A stretch of DNA of 64,000 bases from Pampus argenteus. Lineage: Eukaryota; Chordata; Actinopteri; Scombriformes; Stromateidae. Shown here piece by piece: positions 59,213 through 64,000 of this stretch. Made by a program: the position numbers and the translations under genes. Numbering within the stretch: position 1 is the first letter of the stretch; every line of letters begins with the position of its first letter. The stretch is taken from positions 19,436,501 to 19,500,500 of the forward strand of contig CM072862.1 in assembly GCA_036937835.1 (NCBI GenBank), written 5' to 3'. Below the pieces are notes generated by a model, which searched no databases, was not told the origin of the DNA, and worked only from the letters and a program-made list of their open reading frames with translations.

Positions 59213-62200
59213 ATATCTGTATAATACACAAGTTACTTCAAAGAGGTGCATTTGTTACTACCTGCTCTCTTTGTTTGACCCAGAAAATATAAGATACATC
59301 GAATATGTAACACCAGGTTATTTCCTGGTATTGGCTTAATTCACTACCTTTCTGTAAGGCAACTGTTCAGAAAACCACAGGAGTCGAAGAAAGGCTTTTA
59401 TTGAACTCCATATAACGATCTTTGAAACATACACTCAGCAGGAGAGCAACAGCAAGAACACAGTCTGACCATATTTTTCTTCTTTTACTTTTTTTCTCCC
59501 CTAATTTTCACTTTTTCAACTACAGCAAACAATGTCAGTCATATGATATATGAAGTAATATTAGGATAATGCTTTCCTCATCTTACAAATATATCAAAAA
59601 TAATCTGTAATTTCTTGACATGACAATCTTGTGATTGCCTGATATAAATACTTGTATACATGCTAAAAACAAGGGTAAATGTTTTAATTAGGTTACTTCT
59701 AAATAAAAACAAATGGCTGCCCTTTCCCAATAAATTTGTCAGATATTTTAATGTTTTGCTATTTTAGAAAACATCCACAAATGTTTTGGTTTTTTTTGTT
59801 TTTTCCCGGAAAGCTCTGAAGGATTTCTTGGTTTTCTCAGAGAAATAGAGCATTACTTGTTCTTATGCTCTTTTGTTTGCTCTGGGAATTGTGAAGTCTT
59901 ATTATTGTGTTAACTAATTTAACGTTAGTGAAGTCAATTGTTTTGCTTTGTTCCCATCCCAGTAGGCCTGCTCCTCTGCCTGGCTGATCAATTGACAATG
60001 GAAAAAAAGACCATTTGACTTACAGAAACGTCAGTAGACACTGCACTGTGCATTCTTCTCATACTGTGTCGAATTGTCTTAAATTTCACACAATAAAGTG
60101 CAGAACTATTGCTGAAATCTGAAGTTATCTGTAGGAATTTTACCTTCATCACTTTTATGTTCTCCAGAGCTGGCTGAGTTGTGCTAATTAGAAGCAAACA
60201 TTTATCCAATCCAGATATAACCTTTCCTGTTGACCACATTAGTGTGATTATTAATTATATAACTTGGCTAAGCAATGCAATATACCATTTAATGTACCCA
60301 CAGAAAAACAAATCATTGCTGCATATTATGCATGTTTCTTAAACAAATGGCAATGTGTACACAATGTTATTTACTTTAATAAATGCTGTAATGTCTCAGT
60401 GTCAAAATGGTGCAATGTGACATGTGAGATAGAAATGCAAACTTTTACTTCTTATAGCTTTTATATGTCACGATCCTCACATATTACACACATCTCACGC
60501 AAAGCTGCATCCATTAAAATGTTCTCATTGTGATCCAGACACTGGTGGGGTAATGATGTTTTTCACTAATTTGATCATTTATCGGACTCTACTATACTGG
60601 ATCCTCTTTCTTCTTTTGTGCCTATTATTCTGAAAACAAACCGTTCCATCAAACATGACCTTTATCTCATGAAAAAAATCTGAAAAAATGTAAAGTTGGC
60701 CAAATATAAAAGCTCACTGTCTCAACACAACTCTGTAACGTCGTCAGATCTAGACATTCGGTTTAAAACCCTTCAACTTCATTGCCTCAGGTTTAACTTG
60801 ATGATCAAAACCATGAGAACAAGAAAACTGTGTCAAAAAAAACACACAACCACCCCCCAGATCATTCACATTCACATTAAAGTACAAAGTCTTAATATAG
60901 CACGATCTTGTTTTCAGCAGCATCGACACAGGTTAAATGACTCATTTAGAGCCACCAGGACCATTAGCAGTGAGCTGTGGGAACTGTGACCATATGGAGA
61001 TGATGGGTCACAGAGACACACCGGACAGAGGTCTAGAGAGTGTGCCTGAACAAACCTATACTGGCTGGTGAACTTAAAAACACCCTGTCAAAGCACAGAC
61101 ACAATTAACTACCTGCTTTAATCCCCCAGAATGCTACCTTGCAGAGGCATATCTGTCTGCATTTTTGGCCCTTGGCCCTTCTCTAGCAGAGGGGCGAAGC
61201 ATAAGGTAAATGAAGTGAAGAACATGGTCAGGCCTGGTGGGTGGCAGGCACAGGGCAGAGGGGTGCCAGCCTGCCAGTTCCCTCATTGGACAGGGGGGGT
61301 TAGGGGGCAATGGAGACAGTGTCTAAGCTGGATGAAACAGTCCTAGACATCAAACAGCATGAGGTCTTACAAGGCTCATTAGGAAAGAGGCTGCAAGTCT
61401 TTTAGCCTTCCCTCTATTTGTGTAAAATAGGCACATACATTTTTGTTCCCATGGTGAACCATTCAGTTCAGCTTTAGGGTGTGAGATGTCTGAAAGATAA
61501 AGGCGACTGGACACAAAAATGCCACACGATCCAGTTTATATCCTCAAAATATTACCTTTGTTGAGCTCAAAATTCTATTTTGGGGTTTTAGAATATGCCG
61601 GAGCAATTGGTTTGCATTATATTATACAGTGCACTAAATATTTTGCTGTCATTACTTTATGTGCACTATTGCACATACAATTTGTAGAATAATTACATTG
61701 ATTACTAATAGTGAATGTAAAATATGAATGTTTATTAAGATTATTTTCTTTCATTTTAACGCTGTTTGCTATATTAGGATACATGCTAATTACGGCTCTT
61801 AAAACAGGAACAGCTGTCGAAAAAAACTTGCCAAAATATAAAGTATTACTGAGAAGACGTTTCCACCAAATGGCAAATATAGAGCAGCGTGCACTTTGAA
61901 GATGTTTGCAACTAGCTAAAATGAATATGATGGACAGATAAAAGGACTTGACAAATTGTGCTAACTGGCACCCAAGCTAATATGACCCACATTTGTAGCA
62001 ACAGTGATGTAAGTACTTCAAAGTTGAAGTGCTTTTATATAACTAGTTTACAATATTTTGTTGTTATTCTGTCCGTGTAATTGTGTGTCTTTGGAGAAGA
62101 GGCATGTAAGGAAAATATTGTTGAACTTTTCTTTTTGTCTTGGCAGTTTACATCTTTAGTTTATCCCCATTTGGCATGCTGTGTAATATATACAAGCCTT

Positions 62201-64000
62201 GGTTTGGTTTTGAATGAGCAGTTTGAACATAGGAGGAGGTAAAATGTGCAAAAAAAGGAAACTTTCCCACAATCGATGAGGACAAACAAAATGAAATGGA
62301 TGCATTTAACACATGTAAGAGAGGATCCTCATTTATAGTGTGTAGTGTTAGTAAGTAGTTCAGATGTCATGATGGGTAATTAATGGCTGCATTTGTCCTG
62401 TTTCAGCACTATCCACTATGGTTCTATTTCCTGTCAAGAAATCTACCAACATACCGATTTATTATTAAAGCACCTTTCTGTCTACCTGCAAAACTATGCA
62501 TGGTAATCCAGCTTTGTGAAAATATCAAGATGCAAGTGTCAGTTTGAAGTTTAGGTTTGAAGGTTAAAGACAAGGTTTTGTTTTCCGTGTTGTACATGAC
62601 TTACTTGCATAACTATTACAAAGGCTTCCTGGCCAAACTTCCATTAGCACCGTCTTCCCCGTGGAGAGTATCGTCAGTATGAGAAGATAGCCTCCAATTT
62701 TTTTAGACATACTGGCATTTTAAAACTGCTGATTGCTGATTGCTGTCACACAGAGAGATTGTTTTATACGAACACATCCCTTTTGTATTCTGTGGGTTCT
62801 ACATTAAAAGTAACTGTGATGGATGCATACCAAGCACGTTTTCATTTCTTTTAAGGGATCGTTTCAAGGTTCTGAAATTGAATATACATTATGTAGCAAC
62901 TTCTGCAGATAGGCATATATTTCCCTGAAAATATATTTATTGTTCACTTTATGAATGTCAGAAAATTAGTATATTCTGTAAACAAATAATAACCCTCCAT
63001 TTAATAGTTAACACTATTGGCTTCTTACTGGACTTTGTCTTTCTTATTGTCTCTCTGATAGCGCTATTGCTAGTGGGCTATTTGTCTGTCCTCAAGATGA
63101 CAGAGGTCTATTTTATCATCCCTAGCGGATACATAAATGGATAATGTTCTATTTTATCCACAGATTTAAATAACACAGCTTCATTTTCATAAATGGATGG
63201 AATATGGATAGATGGATCGGTGGAATAAAAAGAAAAATGTTCTACTTTATGCACATAAAACTGAAATAAACATAAATAACTAATGTATTCACAGGTTGTC
63301 CAGTATAGCAGCATCATTTTTCTTTCACTTTAGCAATAGATCCAGGTCTAGGTCTTCTCATTTACTGAAACTGAAGAGAGAATTGAAGCTATTTTTTTTT
63401 TTTACCTCCAGAGATGATTATTGATTTATTGCTTCAGATGTACTGAAATCCATTGTTCCTTTGCACAATGTAACTCCACTTATTATACAATTGGCAGTAA
63501 AATATGATCATTATCTGTATATCTAATGATTATATGCTTTTATACAGACAGACATGCAGATAAAAATACATATTTTTTGTTTTGTTGTTGAAAATGACAG
63601 GCCTAATGATTTTCATACTTAATAATATAATATTTTACCAGAGGAGTATAATCATATTTGGAGTAATGCCCTGAGGACATTATAAATTTGATCTTGGTAC
63701 TGTGAATGAATGAACTAATGCTGGTAAAAATATCAGCATTTCAGGGCGTATGAAATGAATTTGGCATTTAATAGAAAATCAAAGTACTGGCTGCGTCCTC
63801 TTGGGTATAATTTCCCATTTGTGAAAATTAAATGGTAATTTGGAACAAAGATACAGGAGATCACTAATGGTCAAGTGTCTGCTAACGAGTCCTCTTTCCC
63901 ATGTAAACAAATATCTTCTATCTTTGAAAATGACTCTTTTTAAACTGCTAAATGGACTGTAAAAAAAAAAAACAAAAAAAAAACTGGCCAGAACCATTTA
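59213..64000. other. Noncoding stretch, no gene seen
   Basis: About 4.8 kb of AT-rich unique DNA. A GC-richer patch at 61220-61315 holds G-runs (7 and 5 G near 61297-61309). T- and A-runs lie at 59786-59800, 63391-63402 and 63961-63983. Frames are short and undomained. No transposon end or RNA gene is recognised. Confidence 0.55.

Overview
The window is AT-rich vertebrate genomic DNA, most likely from a percomorph teleost. The evidence is the mix of interspersed repeats: two Tc1/mariner families, a ZBED/hAT element, LINE reverse-transcriptase relics, and LINE/SINE 3' tails of a type common in spiny-rayed fish (a 'TTTGGCGCTAT...AAATAAAATTGA' ending and a 'GGGGATCAATAAAGT' ending). Many dinucleotide microsatellites and long homopolymers fit this. 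I see no bacterial, phage or organellar features and no intact protein-coding gene. The window reads as a gene desert or the interior of a very large intron. Identifications of repeat families rest on recognition of their sequence, not on a database search.

Layout. 1-11500: unique noncoding DNA with one internally repetitive interspersed element (2485-2990), microsatellites, and a regulatory-looking block at 3200-3620. 11500-17860: a short LINE relic (11557-11694), a minus-strand repeat tail (12288-12480), a G-quadruplex tract (12934-12955), a foldback element (14003-14245) and a perfect 19-bp hairpin (14952-14993). 17860-19540 is the most structured part. It holds a CTCF-like core, a TATA-box/first-exon/splice-donor-like unit of about 105 bp, a diverged second copy of that unit 1.5 kb downstream, and an 838-bp hAT transposon inserted at the edge of the second copy with an intact 8-bp target duplication. 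22100-31200: a hAT end fragment, hairpin and microsatellites, then a degraded LINE (28975-29925) and a degraded Tc1 element (30641-31180). 31200-40000: mostly unique DNA with several blocks resembling conserved noncoding enhancers, plus a minus-strand repeat tail. 40081-41345: a longer but dead Tc1 element. 41345-64000: unique DNA, a possible noncoding exon (41972-42083), an unrecognised 84-codon coding-like relic (49702-49956) near a LINE tail, purine-rich and C-rich tracts, a second CTCF-like core (57180), and a second copy of the LINE tail (59030-59212).

Nothing here works together as an operon or pathway. The plausible functions are regulatory: distal enhancers for a developmental gene outside the window, three same-orientation CTCF-like sites (17915, 31526, 57180) that could structure the locus, and transposon decay. 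I did not find a new biological system. The best leads are the duplicated promoter-like unit with its hAT insertion, the perfect hairpin at 14952, and the unidentified coding relic at 49702.
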